Positions 12,301 to 27,300 of a stretch of 64,000 nt of DNA are shown one piece after another. The DNA comes from Branchiostoma belcheri. Its lineage: Eukaryota; Chordata; Leptocardii; Amphioxiformes; Branchiostomatidae. The notes beneath the pieces were generated by a model. That model was not told where the DNA came from. It worked only from the letters and a program-made list of their open reading frames with translations, and ran no database searches. The stretch lies in NCBI RefSeq assembly GCF_001625305.1, contig NW_017802447.1:995812-1059811 (forward strand), written 5' to 3'. Positions within the stretch are counted from its first letter, which is position 1, and the number at the start of each line of letters is the position of its first letter. Made by a program: the position numbers and the translations under genes.

Positions 12301-15300
12301 TTGAGTGACAGTGATTTAACTTGATGAAGGATTGATCCCAAGGTCTAGTTTGTTTTCAATTTCCCCTGAGTGCATAGATCCTTAGGGACTTAGAAAACCC
12401 TGAAGAACTGAAAGCTTGTTGATGATATCTAACATGTCAAGTATGATATTAACAATGTTAATTAAAATAATTATTCTACCTGTTTGCTAACATTTGGACA
12501 AGTGTTATTATAATGTATACAGGCTGGGAAGGTTGGGCAGTACTGCCTGTAACTTATCCCTCGAACATTGAACTTGAATCTGGACTTAAAATGTTTTGTA
12601 CTTGACTTTGAGCTCAAATTTAATTTATAAAGGAACTGTACCATCCTATTTTGCGCAGTTTAAGTCATAGTCTGACTCTCTCAAATAACCAAGGACACAT
12701 ATAATGTCATTATACTGTTTGACAGAAACAGTATACATTATCCCTTGTAGCTTGTAGTAAGATATCACTGTATCTGAACCTAGATTTACTCTATCACCCA
12801 TGACCTGTACTTAGCCTGTAGGAGCATGAATGTACAATAAAGTTCTTTCATTCATTATAATCAGGGTATTGTTTCCCTGCTTACAAATGCCGTAGGTCAT
12901 GAATTTGAAAGGCGGTTGTTCCAGTTTTACCCCAGTGGCTGTAGAGTTTACATGAGGATGTTGACCCTTGAGCTAGGTTGGCATGTGATTTATAACCTTG
13001 CAGAGCACATTCAAGAAATGGTGTCTAGACTGTAACCTTGATGTACACGGATAGAAATAATCTCTCCAAAGGTTTGGACCCAGAAATAAAGTAAAAATAT
13101 CCCTTTAGTGCCAGCCAGATTTATTTTAAAGTTCAACATTTAAATAGCGGTAAGTGCAGATCAGCTGTACTTTTGTCAGTGCACACTTTCTTTTTTTCAT
13201 GGCCAAAATTCAACTTCCCTAACTGCTTATGCTATGGGTTGTCCTTCAATAGAAAACTGATTTTTCTAATTAGAAGATGGTTATTAATTTGAAGACAATA
13301 CAGTATATACTGGGATACTGGTTCTAGTATGTGCTAATCTATATAATCGACAATACCCCATAAGTGTGTATGCTTTCCCTTTTGTTCTATTGCAACCACT
13401 CCCCTGCTAGGAAAAGCATTAATCCACTGTTACCTTTTTTGTTAAGATAACCACCGTGAGGCATTCTTCTTAACTTGTCATGGTCCACTTTCTATTGCAA
13501 GCATTTTCAAATTAAGTAGTACTTAATTGCATTTAATTAGGGGTGTAGGCTTTGGTTCACCTTGTCACCCAGGAACTGAACAAATAGGTTCTTTGTTTCA
13601 GGTAAGTCCGGGATACGGATCACCTGTAAGAAAGATAGCAAGGCTGCTCAGGTGTTGTATTAGTGCGTCAGAGCGGAACTGAGTCGTGTAATGAGGGGCA
13701 GTTCTGATAAGTGGAAGTAGTTACTGTAGAAGGAGAAATTTTTGTAGTAGTTTTATCTTCACTATTTTCACCATGCCCTCTTGCCACAAAATTGTAACTC
13801 GGTGAATATGTGTTTGATAGTTCTTTTGTACCAGAGAATTGGTTCAACTGCGAACTTGGAACACCCCTAAGGCCTCATCTTCCCTTCTACTGCAAAATAT
13901 AACCACTGCAAAGGTAAATGGATTACAGTAAGTACTTAGGTAGGGAGGGCAGTGTAGAATATTTGTTATAAAACTGTTCATTGTGTAATATGAAGGAAAA
14001 TTGGTCGGCCAGATCTAAGAGACTGAAGAATATGAGAAAGATGATTGGATTTTGTTAAAATTAGAAGTTTTCATCTAGTCTGCATATTGCCAGCTGTGTC
14101 AAGATTAGAAGTACCGTAAGAACACTGGTCATCATTCCATGCTACAGACAACAAAAGTACACAAATAATCATCTCCCAGTCTCCGCTTGTCAACACCTTA
14201 AACTGGGTTGTTTACGCTTTACCCACACAGCTCTTCTCCACCATAGAGTGAGGTGTTGAACTTTATAAGTCAACAACGATTAACGGTTATCAACTTGATA
14301 TGATTTATATTCATGCCAGGCCGGTACATGTACAGTACATTGCTTACACCTTCCTTTGAGTGAACCTACATACACAGAAAGCCATTAGTAATGTCAGCCC
14401 TGTGGACTAGACCAGTATGGGTCAGTTGTGCTGACTGTAGGATAGCATTCCACTCCTATCTACCCTCTTAATCAAGTACAAGAAGTGCATGTTAATCAGG
14501 GTCCTTCCAAACAGTTCCTGTACACTTCCAACAAAAAATTGTGTTGACTGTACATAACGTTACAGCAAGCTTAATAACTGTTGCTGTGCATTGGAGCACA
14601 GAAAGCTTTTGTACCACTCCCTAGCATGATTTTATCGGCATGTAGCAGTGATATAGTCAGCAGATCAAATCCTTTGTGTCCAGGTATTAAGGTATCTACC
14701 TGGCATGTTTGTATAGCCCTTATCAAAACCCTACAGCTGTGAAACTCTGCCAGATGAAGGCAGTGGGTGCTTAACATCTTGGAAAGACATCATTGAGCTG
14801 ACTAGTGACATGTCTGGCAAAACAGTTTATGTCATCCTGGGCTTGAAATACTTTTTTCTGCATACCAGAACTGGTGACATTAAAAATTTTACCTGCACCG
14901 CTCAGAATTCAAGAAATATGGATCATACATACTGTTTAAAAAATGTTGCTATTATTTTTTCTATACCTCATTAACGGCAACAGTCAATGAAAATCCACAA
15001 ACATGGACATGTATATATAAACCCAGTACATGGACCAGTGCGTGTTAGGTGCAGGTAGATTACTAGTATTATGATGGTATAATGATATATTCAAATGTAA
15101 AATACATATAAAGCAAATGTGTAGGAAGATTATATGTACAGATGTTTTACCTATCCTCACCAACAATATGTGAAGACAGAGATTGAGTTCAAAGTCTTAT
15201 GTCTCTTTTTTTCTCTGCCCTTCCAGCCGCTGCAGAGGGGAGAGGACAGACGGGAGAAGAATTTTTTCAAAAGGTTAGTACATGTACATATCATGATTCA

Positions 15301-18300
15301 ACAGTCTTGATGCAAAGAAATGTTTCTTCCCTTCCTGAAGCATGGAAAACACCACCCTATGCTAGAGTCTGCACGTAGCCAAGACAGGATGGTGGTGCTT
15401 TTACTACAGCTCTGTGCCACCTGCTTTTGTATACTTTTGTATTTTTTTTTAGGTAGAAGTTATCTTCCCAATTTTCCTGCTCTGATGTTTGCCATCATCC
15501 ATGACAACAGAAGGAAGATGGTTATTACCACTTGTACTTCTAAGTTCTAGCAGTTCTAGCAGCTGTGGTTTTCAGTGAGAGAGAAGTGGACCAAGAGTTG
15601 GAACAACAAGTCCTGTCCAGTTCATGGTCCACCAAACTCAGACTATACAGTCCTGACATTGCCATCAGCACATCTTACCCATCCACCATGTCTTTGTAGT
15701 GTCCTGGGGGAATAACCTGTGTACATGTCTGTCCTGTAGCTGTTTCTATATAGCCGCCCTTTAGCATGACATACCAGCTTTCCCGGCACATGGCACAGCA
15801 GCAGCTAGTACCTGTATATTATACTGTTTGACCTGTTACACCTAACCCTTGAATATATCTAACTGTAAGCATGTGTAAAGCTATCTAGTGATGATTCCCC
15901 AAGCTACTGCACTTGGTGATAGTGAGTTCCATAGCCTGGATGCTATACCCATAGCACACTGGACAAAAAGTATCTCAGTGACCATGAGATACTTTGTGTC
16001 CAGCGTGCTATGGGTCTGGCATCCAGGCTATGAGTTCCAATCTTCGGTAGTTCTGAAGTTTTTGAACACCTCAGTCCTTGGTTGATAACTCTGGTACTTG
16101 AATGCATGTATTTCTTCTTGTGTTCCCCCTTATCCTTACACTAACTTACCTGTACCCTTACTCTGCCATCATAGTTTTAGAACCCCCACAGGTAACAATG
16201 ATTGAAAATACGCATCGCCAGACCACTTCAATGAGCTTTTGTACAACTTGTGTGTTTATTCATGTCTGCCCTGTGTGGGTCCTTTGTTAGTACAAAAATC
16301 TATGTAGAAGGTCAATGGTTTTTACTTTTTTTAAACCCTGGTAACAAGAAATACTGTGTTGGGGTTTATTTTGTGCTGGGGAGACAAGTTGATGCTGTAT
16401 TGATAGTAGGTAGGTTGACTTGTTGGCTAGGAGTCCTGTATATAAAGTAACTACTTATCACCAGTACACATGTGGATGTCATCACCAATGTTTAAGAACA
16501 GCAGTAGGATTGCCAATGTTTTGTAGAGGTGTAAAGGTGACTATCGCTTACCACAATTTATGTCAATTTACAAAGGGCAGTTGGCACGGCAAGCAGCTAG
16601 ACATACTCCATATAACAGACATTGAACCAAACTATGGAGACAAACAATTTTTTGCACGTGTTGAATCTGTTTTCTGTTTTTCATCCTTCTTTTACAATGT
16701 TTGCCTTGTAGTTTCTCTGTTAAATCTATTTACTCATTACAAAAATGGTGAGACATTACTGGACAACTAGCTGCTGACAACAAGTTTATAAAAGTTTATA
16801 AAGTTTCGATTCTCTGTAGAGAAACAAATTCAAGTGGTTGGGAAGATAGTAGATCCAGTCAACTGTATAAGAGCAATTGCTCCTCATCGTGAAATGTAAG
16901 ATGAAGCCCTGTGTGGTCCAAGTATTGTCTTGAAGAACTTGGCATGCTGACATCTTCATCCAAGGAACTTCCTGCATTTAAAGGAAAAATGTTTGTTTTG
17001 TGACATGGATATGGTATGGTGAGGTTTGTGGTGCTCCCTGTGTGAAATGTGAGGAGACTGGCTGGGAGGCCCCCTTCTGTACTTCCTTTCAGCCCTCTTG
17101 ACACCATTCTGCACATCTTCTTCAAATAAACAGCAGCAATTTGCCAAGCAGCTTCTTACATAAATCAGGTAGCCATGACAGTAAGAATCTTGAAGTAGAA
17201 CCACATGGGAAAAATTCACAGACAGTTAACTTGTCTTTCTGTATGCATATGCTATGGTCACTTACCCTTCTACAGATAATGACTTACGGTAAGGGCAAAA
17301 TGTATATTAATTTCTACTGTAGTGCACATCCACAATCTGGTGCACAGTGTTTATTGAGATGGATTTGACAAGCCTTTTGAGAAGTGAAATTTCATGCACC
17401 AACTTGAACTTGACTTCAAATTGAAAGACATTATTTGAAAGCACAGAAGGATTTGACATTGACATTTAGATATACAATATAATACAAAGGTGAACAGCTG
17501 ATAGTGAGGTACTCTCCAGGACTCCTATGTGTGATTTGACACTGTTAACCGAATCCTTCCAAGCCTGATGTTCAATATAATCATTGGCATTGACAGGAGA
17601 ATACAAGAACATACAGGTGCAGTATTATCTGTTTGCTCAAAAGCCTTAAGGTGAAAAGATGACATTTACTTTGACATTTGAATCGTGTAGAAGTTCAGTC
17701 GTACTGTTCACAAAAACAGAACATCCTTGCTAGAACTGAAATGGCCAGTCACAACCAGCTGCCCTCCTTGAGGGATGTCACACCTGTCATAAACACAGTT
17801 TTGCTCAAGCTACTGTAAATGGTTTTATTTCATGGCAGAGAAATAATATAGTTTTTTTTCGATGTAAGTTTGTGGTTGAAACAGTACATAAGTATTACAT
17901 GTATGTAACACATATTCATGGAGTTATGAATTTGCGTTAAGTGGTCAACAGCAAAACCAGGAAAATAAAAGCGCTGCAAAAGTTTCTGCATTTACAGTAT
18001 TCTGTCATATGTACACCATGAACTGTACTGTTTAAAATGTTCAGTTGTCAAAGTTGTACACTCTCACCTAGAACATGAAGGAATATGCATGCATGTGTAT
18101 GTATATACATGTAGTACTAGCCCATCACACACCCATATTGCTAAATTATTGAGAAAACATCCTGACTTAACTGGAATATGAAATGTTCTATGAGTATTAC
18201 CACCTGGCCAGATGAGGCTACCACTGCTTCCTTCTCTTGTTTGTGGACAAAACACAGCAATTATTTTGACAAACTTTGGCCTGAATGGAACCATAAACTG

Positions 18301-21300
18301 CAAGTGGCCAGTCTGGGGTTTTGATTGACTGCCTGTGTAATGTTCATTTTGTCAGGCAGTCTAGAGTTGTTTATGTGCCCCCCCTCCCCCTTACATGTGT
18401 ATTGAAAATTCATTTTTGCTGAGGTTTTATTTTGTGGCAGGGGGAAATGGAGGTTTCTGCAGTGTTTTAACCTTCTCCCTGCTACCTAACCATGTAGCAA
18501 ATACAAATTTGATGCCAAATTGCCACCTTAGCAGGGAGAAGGTTACTAGATGATGATATACAGCCTACTATTCTAATAAGTAGAAGACATGTCACCTTGG
18601 TTAGTAGATTTATATTCTTTGCTTTCTTCATGTAATTGGTTTTTCATTCAGGGGTACCATATAATTTCTTTGAGTTTGATTCTTTTTTCAAATTGATAAT
18701 TTATGATAAAGGTATTTTTATGACCACATCTCTAAGTGCCAGCAAATCAATTAACTTGACCGCCTGAGGCAGTACATAGTTGTGAGAATGTTTTTGTGTC
18801 CCAGCAACGCTACAAGAATATCTAATCAAATTTCTTTTTGCCCGTGGGCATCATCTATGTATCTAGGCAGGTACTGATCATAAAATGATTAGATTAAGGG
18901 TCACAAAATAGCAGCAACTGGCAAATGCTGGCTAGAAAAGACACTGGAAATTTTGGAAAACGTGATTTGATCTTTAAGTCCTGCTACATGCACAGGTATC
19001 TTATAACCTAAAGTTTATTCCCAAATTTGCATATCATCATTGTTATGTGAATTATTTGAAGTATCACATTAATAACCTTCTCCCTGTAACCTATACAAAT
19101 TTCATGCCAAAACTGGCAAAAGCTACTTTTTTGTAAATTGTACTTCAGCAGAGAGGAGATTACAGTAGAAATACGTGGGTATGTTTTTAACTTTGGTCAT
19201 CATGTCAGTTACACATTTCCTGCTGTGCAGTAGTAAAAGTGACGCACATGCCGCCCTCCTTCATTATGGTGGGAAATGTCAGATACGGACTGTGACTCGA
19301 CTGTTTACAGACTCGTGTCAACAACACAAAAGCTGCCAGTCTCTCCATCACAAGGATTAAAGACACAAAATCAATGGAGGAAATGCCACCGGTGGCTGGA
19401 GAGCTTTCTGAAGTCCTGACCAACAGGAAATGATGTCGTCACGCTCTTGTTGAGGGAGGGAAAGATTGGCTAAACTTAGGGAACACGACAATTAGGCCAT
19501 GTTGATTTGATTATATGGATGACATCCTCTGGGAACCCCAAAACTGATGCGCGCGTGCGAATAAAAAAAAGTTTTGCAAAAAAAAAAAGTTGCTTTCACT
19601 ATGAAATCTACGTGGTCATGAAGGTTGAACAAATGGCACAGAATATGTTGTGGCGAATAATCTACTCTTCGAATTCTATTTCTTACTATTTTTGTCTTTT
19701 TCCTTTGATTTTGGCATTCTACGACATTGGTATCGTTTCTAAATGTTTTCCTTGCAACTTATGGTATATTTTTGCTCATTTAATTAGCAACTGTTTTGCA
19801 CGATTTACAGTATGTTTTTTTTTTGGAAACGGCCGAAAATTCATGCGCGCGCGGATGTCATCCATATAATCAAATCAACATGGCCTTACGTATTGAGTCT
19901 GTATTGTGTACAACACAATGGTTGGACAGGGAGTCCATGCAATGGATTTGCCTAAAGTAATTATGTGTTATTTCTGAGAAGATGAACAAGAAAAGGGTGA
20001 TTTGAGGAACTCCCATGGTATTAAGTGGACCAGTCGTGTTCTAAGGCTTAAATACTCATGTATTGAAAAGTCGGCAGTTCTGAGAGCATTTTTAAATGCC
20101 AGTTGAGAATCCAGTGACTCACTGTCCTTTCAGTTTCTTCTTCTGAATTCAACTTGAACCGACTTTTAAACCACACGTACTTCCATCGGAAGTGTTACTG
20201 TCAAAGTGTTGCTATGGCAAAAGATATTCAAGATTGAAAATGTTATTTCTTTATTCCTTTAACCTTCAACTGTTAGTGATGTTACAGCCGTTGAATACAT
20301 GAAAGATTTTCTCATCTTCTCAGAAGAAGGGTAGGAAGTAATTTTCCTGGAAATGTGATAGCGGTGATAATGAGGGTCTGCATGGGGGATTCTAGCATCG
20401 TAAATTTAGCAGGACCGGCAATAAATTCGGGGAGGCTGGCGATGCTTTTTACCTGGATGTCTAACCTTAACCGACGTCTAACAGTTGTTTGTGTGTAAGG
20501 TTTTGGGGAACGACTTCATTGGATTGTTCTTTTGTATTCATGAGGTCTACTGTTTTACGGTGGTGAAACTAGTCTGTGTGTACCTGATGCTCAGGTGTTC
20601 GACTGGCGAAGACTCTTTCAATAATGATGAAATTGGGTTTAACAAATGATGTGCTATATAGATTTAAAGTGACCATTTACACTTGACAAAGAATTTCCTG
20701 ACAGCAATGAACATTGCTACAGTTAAGGCCACACCAATTTAATTTGTTGGTTCTCGGATTCGCCTCTTCGTTTTTTTCTGATTTGCAAAAAAAAAAAATT
20801 TGATTCTGGTCCTGAATCAACTGAAAAATGCTCATGTTTTGCCCCCCAACAGTTGAGGAAAGTCCTTTTCCTCCTAGTTGTTACAGTTTTCCCATCTATC
20901 ATTGCAGTGGTTTGATTAAAAGTTCAAAATTCAATGTTTAAATTTTAACCCAGCCTTTTGTGTTGACTTCATGGCTCATTTTGTAGCATTTAAGCCTATA
21001 ATAGGATGCCTAGACCTGTTTTTATTTTTTTTCGCCCTGTCGCTTCATATTTTTTCTGAAAAAATCCGAGAACCAACAAATTAAATTGGTGTGGCCTAAC
21101 AGTGAATTAAAATGGTTTGCTTGGCTTTACTGTAAAGGGCATGCAGACCCTCTCTTCTCTCTGGAAGGTTCCATTCATCTATGTATTTCAGCCCATCTGG
21201 TAGCACCATCTGGATCAGACAGATGATCTCTATTTTCATGGTTCTCAATTGTCCTGATCTCCCCATTAACCCAGGAGACCCATCAAAAACCTCCTGTGCT

Positions 21301-24300
21301 CCAGGTTGCTGCCCAGTGTGTTGATCTGGGTGGTTGAAGGATGTCCTATCAACACCACTTGCCCATTTCAGTCACACATGTGTCTACCCTGATGGCCTCT
21401 CTTCTCACAATGAAGACTTCCAGATATCTCTCACAATGCTGGGAGTGTTCAAGTAGCTTTTATCATCACTGTAATTGTTCCTAGAACTACTTTATCACCA
21501 TGACCTGTACTTAAAATCTACAATAAAGTGCTTCTTTTATTCATTATCATTATCAATATCAGTCTTCTTTATCAATTATATGGATATGTCCTTCTAACAA
21601 GTTCACCTGTTTCTTCTTTTCTCTCCTTTCCTCTTATTCTTTTTCTTACTAAATCTCTTGTTTCTCAAAACTTGAAAATTTGATTATCTGTATCGCAGTA
21701 GGATGGGTACCATCCTTATAACGTTTCCTAGTCCTAACTTATCGTTCTGTAGAGAAGTTAGTAATATGCCAGAAGTTAGCAACATCAGTTTTAGTTGGTT
21801 GAAGAGGAGACAGATGAGTGGTCCAAACTGGAAGGATGACTGTAGACTCTACTCTTATCCAATAGTAATAGCTTTATAATTATGGATGGGTCTTGGAATG
21901 CCACAGGTAGGGCTTGGATACCCCCCACTGTTTGTTTGTTTATTTGAGCCTTTGTTTATGTGGTGCTTCCTTCCCAGATGCAAATCTACTAAATTGGTAT
22001 GTCATTACCTTTCTGGCATCCTTCCATGCACAGTATTGTACCTGGGCATAGAGTATTCCTTCAGAAGGCTTGTAACTTGGTACAAAGTAAGATATCATGT
22101 AGAAAATGTATACAGAGGAATTTGCTTAGGGCATCAAAAGAGTCTCAAATGTTGTAGTTATAACTTATAGACAGAGCTATGCCTTTCTAAAAAGGTTCGC
22201 TTCCCCTAAAAGTAGTAAAAAGCATTTTGGTACCACCTGCTGCTGGTACTAAAGATTAACTGGAGATTTTACTGGGTGGATCATTGATGGATTGCTTGTA
22301 ACATAAAGAGAGCTAGTGTGGAGATAGAAAAATATGCTTTCCCCTCCACTAATTTTAATGAGGAAAGACAGAACCCAAATTGATTATCCTGAACCCCCCT
22401 GAGAAAACACTTGTCCCTTCCTTTACTACAGGTCTCCTTATCTTCTCATTAGCAAAGTCCCAATTATGTTCTCTTTGGTTCAAGGAGCACTCATTCAGCT
22501 AGAGCTGTGAAAACAACTTGAAGTCTTCTTTATCAGCAGGTTAATTTCCTGCTAGTGTCTGCAGTCTTCCCTTATGTGTCATGCTTGATTTGGTTTTTTA
22601 GCCATCACTATTTCAGGTAGCCCGAAATCCAGCCTTGTTAGCCATAGGTTTGCTTCCAAAAATTCGTTGTCGGGGGGAGTGAATTTTTTTGAGCAGACCT
22701 TTAGCTAACAAGATTGTTAGCTAAAGGTTATGGTTATAACCTCCTTGGTCTGCCAGAATAATTTGCCTATATTGGTAGCCTCAGTCCCTTGACTGGCTAA
22801 CTCTTTAGGCAGATAATCACCCTAGTTGGACATTTCTGTCATGCTTCTAGCATCCTAAGGTGTCTGGTGGAGACTGTTATCAGCTTGGCCAGTACGGTAG
22901 TTGGTCAGTCTGGCTGATAGCCTGTGTGGATAGTATGGGTGGGTGGGGGGTCTCCTTGTGTTCCACCTGGTTCTAATTGGCCCCATTTCTAATCATTAGC
23001 TGCATAACAGCCATACCTTTGTGTTGGGGGGGGGGGTACGAGCACTGTTCATTCATGGATCCTTCCTAACTTCAAGGACATAGTAATGTCCTTGGTGATC
23101 AAGATTGTCAAAACCATTTTGAGTTCAAGATACAGGGTAGACTGACAAGTGTATGTTATCATAAAGCATGATGTGAAAATATATGAATCAACAAAATTGA
23201 AAACTGAAGGGACTCAACCTGGATAATATAAATTAATTGTGTCTACATTTCCATTCCAATATGTACTCAAACACATGGAGCGAGGTTGAAATGATCAAGA
23301 ATGGATTGTATGCAGGATAGTACAACAATATGGCAGTAGTACAATAAGAAGCCCTTGTAACACAACCTAAATCTTCCATTACCATTTTCCCCATTACAGA
23401 TACCTTTTATTTATCCCTTATTCTGGTGTGATTTACAAATGGTCGATCTTGACATTCATGATAAAAGTCGTTTTTCACAGGGAATGACTGGTGTCACCAA
23501 CACTGTCCTTATTTCTGACAGCTGATGACCCAAGTGTCTGTTGTTGACCTTGTAGCTGTCATCCTCTTGTCACGGCCATGACTCTCTATTTGACCTTTAA
23601 CCCGCAGTTCAATGATTCTACCATAAAGCCACACTGTTCTCATTAGATGACTTAGTGTCTGCTATAAGCTTTGTTTGTTGATCCAGTGGGTCAAAACTTC
23701 AAAGTTCCTCTGTCACTGTCAGTGAGTCTTTGCAAAGTCTTGACTGATGATGTTTGAATGGAGCATAGAAGGTACTGCATCTTCTTCTTGTAACATTCAA
23801 CCACAATTCAGTGGAAAAGTGCACCCAAAATCACGGCTCTAGCATATCCAGAACATGAGATATGGAAACGAGAAGTTCGGCTGCAGTACCAAGAAAAGCT
23901 GCTAAGGGGTTCCAAAATCTAATTATTTCTTCAACAGATCAAAACTCACCTACAAAATTTTGTATCAATACAGGTACACAATAGCTTCTAGAGTCATTGT
24001 GCTAAACCACAGACAAACATACAATTTCCAAACATCCAAACAAATGCTACCAAAAACATGACCTTCTAGGTGAAGGTAACATCTCAGGCTACAAGGTGCC
24101 TACAGCTTGTGTGGTGGCAAGTTATTGTAGCAATGCTGTTCTTCCTGAGGTTTGACTTGGCACAGGAAAGGTGCTCATAGTTGAGATTTTCTCACGTTGC
24201 TTGGGTAAATAGCGCCAGGAATGTTATCAGAGATTTAGGAGTGCTTTTTGGTATTCCTAAATACCTTCCGTACACAAGATAACCTTTGCTGATCTGCAAC

Positions 24301-27300
24301 ACTTACAAGGGTTGAATCGACCTTCGTCTGCCAAGTAGCAATATATTAAAACAGTTTTATTGGATTCAGTGGAAGACAGAAGTCAAACAGTGTGTGCACT
24401 GTTGTAAATGTATTTCCTGACATCTTACGTACCGTACATGTGTATCACACACAAACACAGATACAGGAGCGCCGAGGCCTTAAAATGATGGTATCCCAAA
24501 ATATGCAAACATATGTACCTAAAGCCTTTTTCAGACATTTGTGCTGTATGTGCACTATCTACATTTAGGGGCTATGTATGTTCCCCATAGTCATACATGA
24601 ATGAAAGTTATTGAAGCTATACATTATCCATGGCAACTTTGAATTATTTGTTTATTTTATGCCTCAGAAATGTTTCTGACATACATGTGTAATGATTTTT
24701 TTGTCTTGTATTACAGATTATGGATGAGACGATCACACATATCACATGGCCTTCCAAGTTAAAAATAGGAGCAAAATCCAAGAAAGGTAAGTCGTTTTTG
24801 TCTAAGTCAACCACAGAACGCAAGATGTACACTCCATTCTTTTCTTTACTATATCTTGCTACAGTTACCTGTCTGCTATAAGGATGATCTTTATCACTGA
24901 AGTTTGACACAACAATGAGGTTAAGAATCAAATTTTTAACCTCCTTGGACACAGTCAGCAATATTTTCTGGACATTCTGTTTTTATCTTGTCTGTTTGAG
25001 AGAAGGCCATATACAGTCAAACCTGTAATAGCGGTCACCTTTGTATAGTGGTCACTCGGCCATAGCGGTCAGTTTTTGCCGGTCCCTTGAATTTTTCCCA
25101 TTGACGTAAGCATTAAGAATCGTGTCTATAGCGGTCACTGTTCAACGCGGTCAGCGGTCACCCCATTCCGGTCCCGCCGGCATGTCAACACCGCCGATAG
25201 CGGTCGCGGCTGGCCGTAACCCGCTAAGCACCACGGCCGTAACACCACCCCACCTCGGGCTACGACCGTTGTGAGCCTTGTGATAATTTTCCGATCGCTA
25301 CATTACTAAAATGTGAACTGAAAATTAGACTCCATATGTGTATGAAATAAAGGAAAACTGACTTTTGACACGAAGTTTCTGCGGTCGCGGGTGTCTTTGA
25401 TATCTGCGTTTTCCCCAACACCAGTGCCGTGCGTGCCGCATGGAGCTTTCAATGGACTCGGCCGCTCGGCGAAGATTACGGCAAATTATCTTTACAAAAA
25501 AACTTAAGAATATCCATATTTGGTTTCTCGATTCCTTGAAATGCGTAGATATGTGCATAGCTTCCGTTTTTCATGGGCATAATTAAAGAAATTTGGCTCG
25601 AAAATGCGTTTCGTATTTTTCCAAGATGGCGCATGTTAGCTGCAGAGGGAGGTCAATTGGGGTCATCGGAAGACTCCACTGTTATGGAGGTAGATACACC
25701 AAGTTTTATTTAACTTAATTAGCGTCAAATGACGTAATTACATCATGAAAACATTTGAAATACATTACTACAATTAATGTTAGATGTAAATTTAACACTG
25801 TAGTGGATATTTTAGAAAAGATATAAGTCTGAAAGGAGAAAATTTTCTGTTGACTACCACATTGGCATAATGGTAGAGGCAGACAACCCACGCGGGGAGA
25901 AACCCAAGCCGTAAACAAAGGAGAGTTTTCGCTAAGTTTTCATGTTCAGAAACGACCAAAAACGGAAAGTATCTGGCAACTGACGAACAATTATTTTGCT
26001 GTTAACTAAATAGACAGCATCTTGGTACAAAATAACTTATTTACGTGGTTGGAATTCGCTGTGGCGTATGTCGGTCGCGCGAAGCAAGTGTTCACCAAAG
26101 AACAAAAACATGGCGATGTCGTTCTCTTCCACTTTTCGACTAACAACAACAACTACTAGTAACGTGGCGATTGCGGAGAAACGATGGCGAAAGCGGAAAG
26201 ACGGACGCCAAACTTATTCCAAAAGGTTGAAGTGATTCGACTGGCAGAGAGAGTGAGAAGAAATCGTCGAAAGCTGAGCTTAGATTAAATGATTTTGCAG
26301 TCGATAGAAATTTGTTTGGAGTTGAAAGTTTGTTGCTTGATTTGCTTTCTTTTCTTTAGCCACATGTAGTACTAGTATGTACACAAGAACAGTAAATGAC
26401 AACCAGTGATTTTGTATGTTTTAAATTATGTGAATGGTTTCATTGTCCCAGAATACTAGATTAACTGAATATGTTGAGTGTATGTATCTTTGATGTCAAG
26501 TTAATGTTTCCATGCAATATTTCTGTATTCTTTTTTTTCAAGCAAGTACAAAATAAAGTACAACTAAAGCAAAAGACAAAAAATTATTGAACTAACACAT
26601 GTACATATAAAAGGGATTTACCTTGCAAGTGTATGTATTCATATGTTTCAGAATAAAGACATCACTGTTGGTACTCAAAGCATGTGTCCCGTTTTTTGGG
26701 GGGGGTCGGGTGTACGTAACTGGCTGTTTCTCTATAGTGGTCACCTGGCCATAGTGGTCAAATTTGGCCAGTCCCTTGAGTGACCACTATAGGCAGGTTT
26801 GACTGTATTTTGCAGTGATGTTTGTGCTATATTTCAGCCATGAGTGGGTTGCGTGCGTCAGCTATGAGTTTGATGATGCTTATATTCATACAGCTGTGAA
26901 CACTTAAAATGATGAGATGTTTTTACCAAGCTTTATGAAGTGGAAGACACCGGGATGATAGAACACTCATGTCACAAGATGCAGTCTCTCTTGAGGTGTC
27001 AGCTGGGGACAAAATTAGGCTGGGGAGATCTTATTAACCTTTTTGACTTCCTTATATGACCTTTTTAAGAGGCTTTTTACATGAAATGCAAAGTACTTCT
27101 CAGAAACCAGCCACCTGCCTTCTTATTAATAGACATCAAGTTTTTGACAGTTATTTTATTGATAACCAAATAAGAGAAGCATGCTCTTTTAAGATGGTGT
27201 TAGTTACATAAACAGAGACTGCATCTTTATGGAACAGAGTCAAACAAAACAGGTCCATCTGAAGACCTAACCACAGTAGAGAAATGGAAACTGAAGTGGT

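Larger units (their letters stand above)
3397..15226 (+). other. BICC1: BICC1 intron 1 (11.8 kb)
   Basis: Starts gtaagg and ends ttccag. After the CpG-rich first kilobase it is AT-rich with scattered short ORFs. Open frames on the minus strand at 7559-7876 overlap in two phases and may be a decayed coding or transposon fragment. A lone right end of a Harbinger-like element ends near 11227 (...TTGGTGTGGCC then TTA), related to the complete element at 20727. G-rich words of the type GGGAGGGGGGC recur at about 4723, 6160, 9858, 10640 and 12035. No nested gene is supported. Confidence 0.8.
15274..24716 (+). other. BICC1: BICC1 intron 2 (9.4 kb)
   Basis: Starts gttagt and ends ttacag. Contains the foldback element at 15931, two short foldbacks at 18468 and about 19074, and two Harbinger-like elements at 19495 and 20727. 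The rest shows only short unrecognised ORFs. Confidence 0.85.

Noticed and set aside
25855-25910. tRNA-like A-box sequence (TGGCATAATGGTAGAGG)
   Set aside because: No matching B box or cloverleaf; it lies inside the pogo-like element.
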